A DNA stretch of 64,000 nt from CAYNHQ01 sp964397255 (GTDB taxonomy: Bacteria; Bdellovibrionota_G; JALEGL01; DATDPG01), in contig CAYNHQ010000011.1 in assembly GCA_964397255.1 (NCBI GenBank), forward strand, positions 5,738-69,737. The letters run 5' to 3'. Shown one piece after another: positions 8,650-17,259 of the stretch (position 1 is the stretch's first letter; each line of letters opens with the position of its first letter). The position numbers and the translations under genes were made by a program. The notes beneath the pieces were generated by a model. It saw only the letters and a list, made by a program, of their open reading frames with translations. It did not search any database and had not been told where the DNA came from.

Positions 8650-10178
8650 TGAATTTCTCCAACCGCTTCCCCTGCCACTCGAATTAACTTTTTGGAAACG
8701 ATCAGCTCGCGAACCATTTCAATTTCCGGCGCCAGATATCTGTCTCCTTTGAGCGGGGCCACGATCTGGCGAATAGTTTTGTAAGTGGCTTCAACGGCTT
8801 TAGCTGGACGCAACGGTTTTCGGAATTCCAAGCCCTGAGCCGCCGTAATCAATTCAATTGCGATCACACGCTCTAGAGCGGTAACCACTTCCTCTCCTTT
8901 TCGTGCCGCGAATGCCCCCATGCTGACATGATCTTCTTGGTCAGCCCACGTAGGAATTGAATCCACGCTCGCGGGATGAGCCAACGTTTTGCATTCGCTA
9001 ACGAGTGAGGCTGCGGTTACCTGGAGCATCATCAGACCCGAGTTAAGACCCGGTTCATTCGTCAGGCCCGGAGGAAGACCTGAGAGCTGGGGATTAAGAA
9101 GGCGAGCCGTCCGCCTTTCGCTGATCGATGCGACAGAAGTTAGCGCCACCGCCATAAGGTCAAGAGCAAGGGCCAAAGGTTGGCCGTGGAAATTTCCGGC
9201 TGAAATCGCTTCGTTGGTTTCCGGGAAAAGAATCGGGTTGTCGGTGACACTCTGAATTTCTCTTTCAAGCGCGCCTCTCACATAGACCAAGGCATCTCGA
9301 GCGGCTCCATGTACTTGCGGGGCGCAACGAATGGAGTATGCATCTTGGACCTTTTCACAATCTCGGTGCGAGTCATAGATTTCGCTATCGGAAGTGAGGC
9401 GAATCAAATTTTTTGCTGAGACCGCCTGACCTGGATGAGGTCTCAGTACATGAACTTTCGGGTCGAACGCCCGAGGTGAACCCATATCGGCTTCCAATGT
9501 CATAGCGGCAGCGATATCGGCGTGGCATACCGCATTTTCCGCGCGAAGAAGAGAGAGAATTCCAATGGCTCCTATGAATTGCGTTCCATTGACAAGCGCG
9601 AGGGCTTCCTTGGGTCCTGGAATGATCTTCTCAATTTCCGCCTCCGCTAGCGCCCGAGCCGCGCTTTCGCGTTTGCCTTTCCACGTCACATCCCCCTCTC
9701 CCATCATTCCAAGAGCAAGATGAGATAGGGGAGCGAGATCACCGCTCGCACCCACCGATCCTTGGCAGGGAATAACCGGAATAAGGTCGGCATTCAGCAT
9801 GGAGATAATCATTTCGATGACTTCCGGACGAACTCCCGAATGTCCCAGGGCCAACGTCTCCGCTCGAAGAAACATCATGGCCCGAACCGTTTCGCGTGAA
9901 AGTGAATCCCCCACACCTACCGCATGGCTTCGAATAAAGTTCACTTGCAGTTCCGCCAACTGATCCGATGAAATGCGAAAATTTTTTAGGTTACCAAAAC
10001 CGGTATTAATTCCGTAGTGGGCCTTGCTATGATCAGCAATCAACCTTGCTACCGTGGCGTGCCCTTTAGTTACCTTGGCCCTCGCTTGGGAGTTGAAGTC
10101 AATTTGAGACTCCCCGCTGGCAACGAGTGCTACATCCTCGAGTGTGATTTGTTTCGATCCGATCGATATCTTTTTCAT
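8646..10178 (-). CDS. hutH: Histidine ammonia-lyase
   Basis: HutH removes ammonia from L-histidine to give urocanate, the committed step. The 510 residues contain the autocatalytic MIO cofactor triad Ala144-Ser145-Gly146 in CQGSVGASGDLAPLSHLALG, and the family block HYGINTGFGNL near residue 54. Length is typical. Its start overlaps the stop of an upstream lipoprotein gene by four bases, and its own stop overlaps hutU. No HutC repressor or HutP is in the window, so regulation is unclear. Confidence 0.97.
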   Translation of the reverse strand: MKKISIGSKQITLEDVALVASGESQIDFNSQARAKVTKGHATVARLIADHSKAHYGINTGFGNLKNFRISSDQLAELQVNFIRSHAVGVGDSLSRETVRAMMFLRAETLALGHSGVRPEVIEMIISMLNADLIPVIPCQGSVGASGDLAPLSHLALGMMGEGDVTWKGKRESAARALAEAEIEKIIPGPKEALALVNGTQFIGAIGILSLLRAENAVCHADIAAAMTLEADMGSPRAFDPKVHVLRPHPGQAVSAKNLIRLTSDSEIYDSHRDCEKVQDAYSIRCAPQVHGAARDALVYVRGALEREIQSVTDNPILFPETNEAISAGNFHGQPLALALDLMAVALTSVASISERRTARLLNPQLSGLPPGLTNEPGLNSGLMMLQVTAASLVSECKTLAHPASVDSIPTWADQEDHVSMGAFAARKGEEVVTALERVIAIELITAAQGLEFRKPLRPAKAVEATYKTIRQIVAPLKGDRYLAPEIEMVRELIVSKKLIRVAGEAVGEIQ

Positions 10179-10603
10179 GGTCCCTCACATTGAAATTGGC
10201 CGACGAATTGGGTGGTTCCTTTTTGACCGGAACCAATAATTACGACATTGGCATCTACAGGAAAAGTGAGTGCGGCCGAAGAAAGATCAAATGCGACATC
10301 TCCCTCTACTGCTCCACGCCCAGGAACAACGATGGAATCGAATTCTGTTGCGAGCATATTTGTATCTTGGGTCAGGATGGACTCCTTTTTGTTCGCATCC
10401 ATGAAATTTGCGGTCAGAGAAACGAGCGTGACAGGTGTATCTAAAAGTTGAGCAACGACCGCGTGAGGATTGCAGCTTTGCGATGACGCGACGACGGGAT
10501 CAGGAGTAAAAATGATCGACGCAATCGAATTTGTCGTGGATTGCCCACCACACCCGAGCACGGAAATACTCAAGATTAAACCAAATCGAATCAAAAAACC
10601 CAT
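10175..10603 (-). CDS. Lipoprotein, first gene of the hut operon
   Basis: I start at ATG 10603, giving MGFLIRFGLILSISVLGCGG, a lipoprotein signal with Cys near residue 18. The longer frame to 10741 would run through the promoter region and the start of the divergent nfeD gene. The mature part is about 125 residues, beta-rich, with no recognised domain. The stop overlaps the hutH start by four bases, so this protein is translated with the hut enzymes, which is unusual. A role in binding or sensing histidine at the envelope is only a guess. Confidence 0.6.
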   Translation of the reverse strand: MGFLIRFGLILSISVLGCGGQSTTNSIASIIFTPDPVVASSQSCNPHAVVAQLLDTPVTLVSLTANFMDANKKESILTQDTNMLATEFDSIVVPGRGAVEGDVAFDLSSAALTFPVDANVVIIGSGQKGTTQFVGQFQCEGP

Positions 10604-10615
10604 GATCAAAGCGAT

Positions 10616-10644
10616 GTTATAGCTAAGGTCCGGTGAGGCAGCAA
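10616..10644 (-). promoter_or_regulatory. Putative sigma-70 promoter of the hut operon
   Basis: On the minus strand TTGCTG (10639-10644) and TATAAC (10616-10621) are separated by 17 bases. The predicted transcription start is only about six bases before the ATG at 10603, and no Shine-Dalgarno sequence is visible, so the first gene would have an almost leaderless message. Confidence 0.35.
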
Positions 10645-10683
10645 TTGTCTCGACCTGGAAGATTCTATGGGTATGATCCCACC

Positions 10684-11115
10684 ATGGCTTGGTGGACTTG
10701 GGTGGTCTTTGGACTGGCTCTCTTAGCCGGAGAAATGACAACTCCCGGTGGATTCTATCTTCTCTTTTTTGGCATTGGCGCGGTATTGGTGGGACTTACC
10801 GTAGCGACAGGAGTGGTGAGTGAACTTTGGCAGGAGTGGTTGATATTCACTCTTCTCTCAGTCATTTCGCTTCTGGTTTTTCGAAAAAAATTGCTTCATA
10901 AATTCACCCATTCCGCCGAATCAAAATCCGTGGATAGTTTCGTGGGCGACATTGCCTTGGCATCTAATGTCCTCGAACCTAATCAGGTGGGAAAAGTGGA
11001 ATATCGCGGTACGACTTGGAATGCTCGAAACGTAGGGATGAGCTCCCTGCACAAAGGGCAACGGTGCGTGGTGGAAAGAGTGGACGGGCTTCAGCTGTCG
11101 GTCCGCGCGGAATAG
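10684..11115 (+). CDS. NfeD-family membrane protein
   Basis: This 143-residue protein has two closely spaced N-terminal membrane helices (AWWTWVVFGLALLAG and YLLFFGIGAVLVGL), a third after LWQEWLIFTLLSVISLL, and a C-terminal OB-like domain (VGKVEYRGTTWNAR to RCVVERVDGLQLSV). NfeD proteins pair with SPFH/stomatin proteins in membrane microdomains, and such a gene follows 15 bases downstream. I start at ATG 10684 because the frame upstream is divergent promoter DNA. It is the short NfeD1b form without a protease domain. Confidence 0.85.
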   Translation: MAWWTWVVFGLALLAGEMTTPGGFYLLFFGIGAVLVGLTVATGVVSELWQEWLIFTLLSVISLLVFRKKLLHKFTHSAESKSVDSFVGDIALASNVLEPNQVGKVEYRGTTWNARNVGMSSLHKGQRCVVERVDGLQLSVRAE

Positions 11116-11130
11116 AACGAAGGGAGAGTT

Positions 11131-12096
11131 ATGACGGGTGGATTAATGGTAGTTCTCATGTTGGCTTTTTTTGCGATCGTGATCATCGCAAAGACTGCGG
11201 TGGTAGTGCCTCAGCAGCAGGCCTTTATCGTAGAGCGTCTCGGAAAATACAGCGGGACGCTGACCGCCGGCTTTCACATTTTAATCCCGTTCCTGGATAC
11301 GATCCGTTACCGCCATTCCCTCAAAGAAGAGCCGGTCGATATCACCGAGCAAATTTGCATTACAAAAGACAACGTCCAGGTTCATATCGACGGAATTCTC
11401 TACCTGAAAGTCCTCAATCCTGAACGAGCGTCGTACGGAATCAGTGACTATGTCTTTGGTATTACGCAATTAGCTCAAACCGCCCTTCGAAGCGAAGTGG
11501 GAAAGATCGATCTGGATCGAACATTTGAAGAACGAACCCACATTAACACCATGGTGGTCAGCGAACTCGATAAGGCTAGCGAACCATGGGGCATTAAAGT
11601 GCTTCGATATGAAATCAAGAACATCACGCCCCCCCAAGATGTGCTTGCCGCGATGGAAAAACAAATGCGTGCGGAACGAGAGAAACGCGCGGTGATTCTG
11701 ACATCGGAAGGTCAGCGAGACGCGGCCATCAATAGCGCTGAGGGTGAGAAGCAGCAGGTCATTAAAGCATCGGAAGCAAAGAAACAGCAGCAGATCAATG
11801 AGGCCGAAGGTCAGGCCTCGGCAATTCTTTCCGTAGCGACAGCCACAGCGGAGGGAATTCGAAAGGTGGCCGATGCGATCCAATCTCCTGGCGGAATGGA
11901 GGCAGTCCAATTACGAGTCGCCGAAGAATATGTCTCACAGTTCGGCAAATTGGCAAAAACAAACAACACGATGATCCTTCCAGCCAATTTAAGTGATGTC
12001 GGATCGATCTTGACATTGGCCCTGAATGTCATTCGACAGGGAGGAACCGGGCCTTCGGCCCCCTCGACTCCACGCAAACCTGCCGGAACGGCTTGA
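11131..12096 (+). CDS. SPFH/stomatin-like membrane protein (QmcA type)
   Basis: One N-terminal membrane helix (VVLMLAFFAIVIIAKTAVVV) is followed by a prohibitin-homology domain beginning VPQQQAFIVERLGKYSGTL and a long Ala/Glu coiled coil (about residues 175-235). This is the stomatin/QmcA layout, 321 residues. Such proteins form large cage-like oligomers that organise membrane proteases and lipids. GGGAGAG-like sequence precedes the ATG. It forms an operon with the NfeD gene, the usual genomic partner. The exact client is unknown. Confidence 0.88.
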   Translation: MTGGLMVVLMLAFFAIVIIAKTAVVVPQQQAFIVERLGKYSGTLTAGFHILIPFLDTIRYRHSLKEEPVDITEQICITKDNVQVHIDGILYLKVLNPERASYGISDYVFGITQLAQTALRSEVGKIDLDRTFEERTHINTMVVSELDKASEPWGIKVLRYEIKNITPPQDVLAAMEKQMRAEREKRAVILTSEGQRDAAINSAEGEKQQVIKASEAKKQQQINEAEGQASAILSVATATAEGIRKVADAIQSPGGMEAVQLRVAEEYVSQFGKLAKTNNTMILPANLSDVGSILTLALNVIRQGGTGPSAPSTPRKPAGTA

Positions 12097-12157
12097 CACA
12101 GGCGCATCGGCGAAACTAGTATCCGCTCCTCCCAGCCAGGATGTATCGGAGGATGGA

Positions 12158-12439
12158 ATGACAAAAGCAGAATTTATCGAACGTATCTTCAAGGACAACC
12201 GCTTGCGGCGAATTCCGCGTGTCGCGATTGCGGAGATGGTGGATCATGCTTTCGATTTGTTAGTAAAGGGGGTTCGCCGGGATGGAAAGTTCACTTATCC
12301 TGGCTTTGGAGCTTTTAATTTGCGAAAGAAACGGGCACGGAACGGCCGAAACCCAATGACAGGGGAGCCGCTCGTGATATCCGCTCGAAAAACAATTTCT
12401 TTCCGGGCGGCTCCTCGTCTGAAAGACTCCCTTCGATAG
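12158..12439 (+). CDS. HU/IHF-family DNA-bending protein
   Basis: The 93-residue protein begins MTKAEFIERIF and has the HU beta-arm and core: FTYPGFGAFNLRKKRARNGRNP and the C-terminal SFRAAPRLKDSL. I chose ATG 12158 (CGGAGGA upstream) because upstream codons in the longer frame overlap the SPFH gene and are not HU-like. Whether it acts as a homodimer or pairs with the second HU at 14789-15070 cannot be told. It is followed one base later by the sigma-54 activator, so both are probably co-transcribed; IHF-type bending aids sigma-54 promoters. Confidence 0.9.
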   Translation: MTKAEFIERIFKDNRLRRIPRVAIAEMVDHAFDLLVKGVRRDGKFTYPGFGAFNLRKKRARNGRNPMTGEPLVISARKTISFRAAPRLKDSLR

Positions 12440-12440
12440 G

Positions 12441-14096
12441 ATGATCGAGCTTTCCCTCAGAAAAGAGAATGCAGAGGTGATGCGCTATCGCCTCAACAAG
12501 GAACGAACGACAATCGGCCGGGCGAGTACGAACGATATTTGTCTCCCTGATGCAAGTATTTCTCGAACCCACGTCACCATTGTCCGCACGGGTGACCGAT
12601 ATCTTGCCACCGATCAATCCACGAACGGTACCTATGTAAATGACGAGCGGATCTCGAGCCGTGAACTTAAACCCAACGACCTCATTCGTCTGGGTGTTTG
12701 GACCATTCACTTTGGGACAACCGAAATCCCCGAGGAAGCGCCGACTGAAATCAAAGACCGCGATCCCACGCGAATTCTTTCATTCAAACCGGAACGAAAC
12801 GAAATTGTTTTTGAGCGTGCGGTCCTTGAAATATCGGGCCCTCCTCGAAAGCTTTTCCCCGTCACAAAATCCATCATTGGTATTGGAAAATCGAAATCAA
12901 ACGACATTGTTTTGACGGATGATTTTGTCTCGAACTTCCACTGCAAGATTGAGAATCGAAAAGGAACGTTTTATCTCAAAGATCTCGGAAGCACGAACGG
13001 CACCCTGCTGAACGGCCAAAAAATTATCGAAACTACTTTGCCGTACGACTCCGCGATTGAGGTTGGACGAACTCGATTTCGTTTCTTTTCGTCGGAGGAA
13101 GCGCGCCCTGTGGAAAGCTCATCGGCTTCCGAATTTGAAGGAATTCATTCGGAGCATCCAAAAATGCGTGCTCTTTTTTCCCTCATTCAGCGTGTGGCTC
13201 CCTCGGATGCAACGGTGTTGGTGAATGGAGAGACAGGGACGGGAAAGGAGTTGATTGCCCGGGCTATTCACAACCAGAGTAGCCGCGCGCGAAAGCCGTT
13301 TATCGCAATTAACTGCGGCGCAATCTCGAAGGATTTAATCGAAAGTGAGCTCTTCGGTCATGAGAAGGGAGCGTTTACCTCCGCTCATCAACAGCGACAG
13401 GGAGTTTTCGAACAAGCCAATGGCGGCACACTCTTTCTGGATGAAATCGGCGAGCTCCCGTTGGATCTCCAGCCGAAACTCTTGCGAGTTTTGGAAACGG
13501 GCGAAATTCGTCGGGTGGGCGGCTCACAGTTGATCGACGTAGATGTTCGCGTCGTGGCGGCGACAAATCGGGATTTGGCCGTGGAAGTTCGAAAGGGACG
13601 ATACCGCGAAGATCTCTTTTTCCGTCTGTTTGTCGTTCCCATGTCGCTTCCTCCCCTTCGCGAACGGCCGCAGGATATTCCTCTTCTAGTCCGGCATTTT
13701 CTCAAGCAGGAATTTGCCTCTGGGAAACGGGGCTCGAACAAGAACATTGATCAAAGCGCCATTGACAAGCTCATCGATCACCCCTGGCCGGGGAATATTC
13801 GGGAATTAAAGAATGTCATTAGCCGAGCGGTACTGGATTGTCAGACCGGCACGATCGGTCCGGGAGATCTCAATTTCACCCCTCTTGGAGCCCGTGACAG
13901 CACGGCCTATGATTTTGATGAAACCCTCAACGTTCCCCAAACCATGACTCGCTCGCTGAAGGATGTGGAACGGGACCGTATTCTCGCCGAACTGAAACGA
14001 AACAATTGGAACAAAGTTCAAACCGCCAAAGTTTTGGGGATCGCCAAATCGACCCTTCATGAGAAGATTAAGAAATACAACATCGTCGAAGAGTGA
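12441..14096 (+). CDS. Sigma-54 activator with two FHA domains
   Basis: Domains in order: FHA 1 (about 20-95; IGRASTNDICLPDASISRTH), FHA 2 (about 140-215; GIGKSKSNDIVL and GSTNGTLLNG), AAA+ (about 230-470; Walker A GETGTGKELIARAIH, Walker B GGTLFLDEIGE) and a Fis-type HTH (KVQTAKVLGIAKSTLHEKI). FHA domains bind phosphothreonine, so a Ser/Thr kinase such as 15669-17219 is the likely input in place of a histidine kinase. The sigma-54 contact loop reads GAFTSA instead of GAFTGA. Length is 551 residues. Double-FHA activators are typical of Myxococcota-like genomes. Confidence 0.92.
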   Translation: MIELSLRKENAEVMRYRLNKERTTIGRASTNDICLPDASISRTHVTIVRTGDRYLATDQSTNGTYVNDERISSRELKPNDLIRLGVWTIHFGTTEIPEEAPTEIKDRDPTRILSFKPERNEIVFERAVLEISGPPRKLFPVTKSIIGIGKSKSNDIVLTDDFVSNFHCKIENRKGTFYLKDLGSTNGTLLNGQKIIETTLPYDSAIEVGRTRFRFFSSEEARPVESSSASEFEGIHSEHPKMRALFSLIQRVAPSDATVLVNGETGTGKELIARAIHNQSSRARKPFIAINCGAISKDLIESELFGHEKGAFTSAHQQRQGVFEQANGGTLFLDEIGELPLDLQPKLLRVLETGEIRRVGGSQLIDVDVRVVAATNRDLAVEVRKGRYREDLFFRLFVVPMSLPPLRERPQDIPLLVRHFLKQEFASGKRGSNKNIDQSAIDKLIDHPWPGNIRELKNVISRAVLDCQTGTIGPGDLNFTPLGARDSTAYDFDETLNVPQTMTRSLKDVERDRILAELKRNNWNKVQTAKVLGIAKSTLHEKIKKYNIVEE

Positions 14097-14106
14097 GGAT
14101 TATCGA

Positions 14107-14775
14107 ATGACCGGTCACAGCCGAGAATATTGGGAAGCCCGCTGGGCGGAGGAAAGGATCGGTTTTCACGCTGATCGGCCAAACACTTTGCTCTCGCGCT
14201 ATTTTGAAACACTTGAGCTTTCCGAAGGCGCTCATTGCTTGGTCCCACTTTGCGGGAAAAGCTTCGACATGGTTTGGATCGCCGAACATGGTCAACTTGT
14301 TACCGGCGTGGAATTTTCGGGTTTGGCGATTCAGGCATTTTGCAAGAATCTAGGCAATTATCCCACTGCTGTGGCGATCAATGAGCATCTCATCTCCTAC
14401 CGATCCTCGCCCTACCATTTAATCCAAGGAGATTTCTTTCAGCTCCAGCCTTCGCATATCCCCCCCGTCGACTGGATCTATGATCGAGCGGCTCTTATTG
14501 CTTTTCCGCCGGAGCAGCAGCAAGCCTATGCAACGCACATGGCTTCGTTTCTTCAGCAGGGGAAGAAGATCCTTCTCATCGGATTTGAATGTGAAGCGGG
14601 TGCAGTCGAAGGTCCGCCGTTCAACATAACTGAAAAGGATGTGAATCGGCTGTTTGGTAGTAGCTTTTCCGTACGTTTTCTCGAGCGCGTGGATGTCACG
14701 GCGCAAAGTCCTCACCTGGTGGAGCGCGGCGCGAAACGAGTGGCAGAGTTCGCGTACGTATTGACTCGGAACTAA
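14107..14775 (+). CDS. tpm: Thiopurine S-methyltransferase family protein
   Basis: This 222-residue SAM-dependent methyltransferase shows the TPMT family pattern: YWEARWAEERIGFHADRPN at the N-terminus, LVPLCGKSFDMVWIAEHGQ as the SAM-binding loop, and VDWIYDRAALIAFPP with PFNITEKDVNRLFG later. Bacterial members methylate thiols and selenium or tellurium compounds. The natural substrate is unknown. The start ATG 14107 follows GTGAGGAT, 11 bases past the activator stop, so it may be a third gene of that operon. Confidence 0.9.
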   Translation: MTGHSREYWEARWAEERIGFHADRPNTLLSRYFETLELSEGAHCLVPLCGKSFDMVWIAEHGQLVTGVEFSGLAIQAFCKNLGNYPTAVAINEHLISYRSSPYHLIQGDFFQLQPSHIPPVDWIYDRAALIAFPPEQQQAYATHMASFLQQGKKILLIGFECEAGAVEGPPFNITEKDVNRLFGSSFSVRFLERVDVTAQSPHLVERGAKRVAEFAYVLTRN

Positions 14776-14788
14776 GTACGATTTCGAT

Positions 14789-15070
14789 TTAATTGAGCTC
14801 TTCTTTGATCGTGGTCGCGGGGCGGAAGAGAATCATTTTGGAGGCGCGGACGGTCATGACCTCGCCGGTTTTCGGATTATGCCCCTTCCGTTCCTTCCTT
14901 CGCCGGACAATAAATGTTCCAAAACCGGGATAATTGAATCTTCGTCCACGACGTAACGCCAAAGAAAGATTGTCAAAAAGGCTTTGAACCAAATCGGCCG
15001 CCGCCGCTTTCGACATGTCACGATGTTGATAGTCTCCCGAGATCCGTTCAATTAATTCCCGCTTTGTCAT
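14789..15070 (-). CDS. HU/IHF-family DNA-bending protein, second copy
   Basis: The 93-residue protein starts MTKRELIERISGDYQHRD and has the standard arm YPGFGTFIVRRRKERKGHNP. It is closer to IHF-alpha/HU consensus than the copy at 12158. I use ATG 15070, since the longer frame to 15565 reads antisense through the divergent lipoprotein gene. The promoter TTGACA/TATGAG (15077-15106) puts the transcription start at the A of this ATG, so the message looks leaderless. It is convergent with the TPMT gene. Confidence 0.9.
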   Translation of the reverse strand: MTKRELIERISGDYQHRDMSKAAAADLVQSLFDNLSLALRRGRRFNYPGFGTFIVRRRKERKGHNPKTGEVMTVRASKMILFRPATTIKEELN

Positions 15071-15076
15071 TCCCGG

Positions 15077-15106
15077 CTCATACCTAATCGGCAAAAGAGC
15101 TGTCAA
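15077..15106 (-). promoter_or_regulatory. Promoter of the second HU gene; leaderless
   Basis: On the minus strand a perfect TTGACA (15101-15106) is followed after 18 bases by TATGAG (15077-15082). Only six bases separate the -10 box from the ATG at 15070, so transcription should begin at or next to the start codon. No Shine-Dalgarno site could fit in the message. Confidence 0.5.
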
Positions 15107-15117
15107 GCCGATTGGAG

Positions 15118-15140
15118 AGCAGAGCCTCCTCGTGTATGAT
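15118..15140 (+). promoter_or_regulatory. Promoter of the BamC-like lipoprotein
   Basis: A TATGAT box at 15135-15140 has a TTGGAG-type -35 about 17 bases upstream. Eight bases separate the box from the ATG at 15149, again leaving a leader of only zero to two bases. It lies back-to-back with the HU promoter in the 78-base divergent spacer. Confidence 0.35.
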
Positions 15141-15148
15141 GAAGCCAC

Positions 15149-15655
15149 ATGACGAAATTTCTTGCCTCTATCGGATTCCTGGTTCTCCTGGTGTCCGGAT
15201 GCACACCTAAAGAATTTAACGAGCCTGGGACCTTGCCATCCGAACACGAACCGACTCGGCGCGCGTTGCCGGGGAGTTATTCCGCTGTCTGGGATGCGAC
15301 ATTGGCCACTCTCCGAAATCGGAAATATCCGATTGCAACTTCTCAGCGAGATGGTGGAGTGATTATCACCGACTGGATCATGGGGAAATCGGATCGACTC
15401 TATTCGGGATACGGAGAGACCCGGATCCCATACAACATTCGTTTTAAATTCACGATTCGTTTGCACCCATCCAAAGCAGGCGTGGATGTGAATATCGTCA
15501 ACGAAGAGCAATATTACTCCGATGCGGTCACCGCGGGTTCTGACTTTTCCGGATCCCTTTACCAATGGATTCCGACGCAGACTTCCACCGCCAAGGAAGC
15601 GGCCTTCTTAGACGAGGTGTCCGAAATCTTACGCGCCAACCGGCCGAAGAAATAA
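15149..15655 (+). CDS. BamC/NlpB-like outer-membrane lipoprotein
   Basis: The N-terminus MTKFLASIGFLVLLVSGC is a clear lipoprotein signal with Cys 18. The mature 150 residues contain a helix-grip-like segment (YSAVWDATLATLRNRKYPI, then DGGVIITDWI and YNIRFKFTIRLHP) similar to the domains of BamC, an accessory lipoprotein of the outer-membrane assembly machine. The match is at fold-pattern level and there are no bam neighbours, so a generic NlpB-like lipoprotein is the safer label. The kinase gene follows after 13 bases. Confidence 0.6.
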   Translation: MTKFLASIGFLVLLVSGCTPKEFNEPGTLPSEHEPTRRALPGSYSAVWDATLATLRNRKYPIATSQRDGGVIITDWIMGKSDRLYSGYGETRIPYNIRFKFTIRLHPSKAGVDVNIVNEEQYYSDAVTAGSDFSGSLYQWIPTQTSTAKEAAFLDEVSEILRANRPKK

Positions 15656-15668
15656 GCTCACCAGCGGG

Positions 15669-17219
15669 ATGATCGCTATGAGCACGCCCGAAGAAATAAA
15701 GAATCGATTCGGAAAATATAAGTTAATCGCGCGCCTTGGAATGGGAGGAATGGCGGAAGTTTTCAAAGCCGAGCTCCTGTCCAATTCCAGCATGGTGGTG
15801 GCCATCAAACGGATCCTCCCCCAATACTCACAGGACAAAAAGCTGGTGGGGATGTTGGTCAACGAGGCGCGTCTCAGCCTCGGCCTCAACCATCCCCATA
15901 TCGTGCCTGTCCTCGATTTTGGCATTGTTGACGGCAACTACTTCATGGCCATGGAGTATGTGCGAGGCAAGGATCTCAAGTCCATCATGATCCGGTGTAA
16001 AACTCGTGGAACTGAACTCCCGATTCAAATGGCAGTCTACATTATGATCAAAGTTCTTCGGGGCCTTGACCATGCGCATACCAAACGGGATCACTATGAT
16101 CAACCTCTCCACATTGTTCATCGCGATATTTCTCCGCAAAACGTCATTGTCTCACTCTGGGGCGAGGTCAAAGTCCTCGATTTCGGAATTGCGAAAGCCG
16201 CCTCGCGTACGATTGATACGCAGGCCGGAATTTTAAAGGGAAAGTTTAGCTACATGTCGCCCGAACAGGCACGCGGAGACGACATTGATCACCGCACCGA
16301 TATTTTTTCCGCTGGAATTGTTCTCTGGGAACTTCTTACGCTGGAAAGCTGTTTCCAGGCGGAAACCGACGTGAAACTACTCGCGCGCGTTCGCGACGGA
16401 AAAGTGAAATCGCCTTCTTCGGTAAATTCCAAAGTTCCAAAAGCGCTGGAACTCATTTTGATGAAGGCACTCGAGAAAAAACTCAAAAAACGATACCAAA
16501 CAGCCGAAGATTTTGCTCACGACCTGGAAGTCTTTCAGCGCGACACGATCGGTAACGTGACCGATGCCGACCTGGCGGCGTTCGTCCGGAACCTTTTTGG
16601 AATTTCATCCCAAGAGCTTGAACCCGCACCTGCAAGGGGAAAACCCGGAGAAAACCTGATTGAAGCGGGAATTGAACGCGCATTGGCTGAGACGATCGCA
16701 GAAGACGTGAGAGTGAATCGTTCGCCGCGTCGGTCTCGTCGAGTCACGACAAATACAACAGTGATTTTTCCACCCTGGCTTTCTTCCCTTCTAACTCGTG
16801 GAGGAATCTTCATCCTTCTGTTGGGGGCGTTGATTGCGTATCCGCCGAAAATCATTTTTCAAAAGTTCGACCGACAGGTCCTTCGACTGGCCGATCGCAT
16901 ACACTCATGGAAGGGCTTTCACGTTAGCGCCCCTAAAGCGTTACCCGAGCTATATCTTCCCCCTATCCCGGTATCTCGATTTTCTGTTCAATGGCTTCCC
17001 GAGGTTTGGTCCGATCTCCAGCAACTTCCGTTTGAAACTTTCGAACAGGTCCGCGATCGGGGAATTGATTTAGGAAATGATCCACATCCTTCGGCCTCCC
17101 GCGTGGATCCCAAACAACCGTCCGCTTCATTTATCAACCAGGGCGGGTATCGACTTCACTACCAAGTGGATGAACAACTTCATTCGGTCACCATCGACCG
17201 TCTAGACAAAGAACGCTGA
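15669..17219 (+). CDS. Transmembrane Ser/Thr protein kinase
   Basis: The kinase domain covers about residues 15-290: glycine loop LGMGGMAEVFKAE, Lys in VVAIKRIL, catalytic VHRDISPQNVIV, metal site VLDFGIAKA and YMSPEQARG. The HRDISPQN form is characteristic of myxobacterial kinases. Around residue 370 the helix FILLLGALIAYPP separates the cytosolic kinase from a 120-residue C-terminal part outside the membrane, which has no recognised sensor domain. A phosphothreonine-binding FHA activator is encoded 1.5 kb upstream, a plausible target. Length is 516 residues. Confidence 0.93.
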   Translation: MIAMSTPEEIKNRFGKYKLIARLGMGGMAEVFKAELLSNSSMVVAIKRILPQYSQDKKLVGMLVNEARLSLGLNHPHIVPVLDFGIVDGNYFMAMEYVRGKDLKSIMIRCKTRGTELPIQMAVYIMIKVLRGLDHAHTKRDHYDQPLHIVHRDISPQNVIVSLWGEVKVLDFGIAKAASRTIDTQAGILKGKFSYMSPEQARGDDIDHRTDIFSAGIVLWELLTLESCFQAETDVKLLARVRDGKVKSPSSVNSKVPKALELILMKALEKKLKKRYQTAEDFAHDLEVFQRDTIGNVTDADLAAFVRNLFGISSQELEPAPARGKPGENLIEAGIERALAETIAEDVRVNRSPRRSRRVTTNTTVIFPPWLSSLLTRGGIFILLLGALIAYPPKIIFQKFDRQVLRLADRIHSWKGFHVSAPKALPELYLPPIPVSRFSVQWLPEVWSDLQQLPFETFEQVRDRGIDLGNDPHPSASRVDPKQPSASFINQGGYRLHYQVDEQLHSVTIDRLDKER

Positions 17220-17252
17220 CAAAAAGGGCCAACCCTACCTTGGATTGGCCCC
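17220..17252 (-). terminator. Terminator of the DUF1579 gene
   Basis: On the minus strand the stem GGGCCAA/TTGGCCC closes a loop of about 12 bases and is followed by TTTTT. It lies between two convergent genes. The T-run sits only on the minus-strand side, so it mainly serves the minus-strand gene. Confidence 0.7.
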
Positions 17253-17259
17253 GCTTGGA

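Noticed and set aside
14789..15565. A 258-codon frame containing HU as its C-terminal part, suggesting a fusion
   Set aside because: The N-terminal part is antisense to the BamC-like lipoprotein, and a good promoter fits the short HU start.
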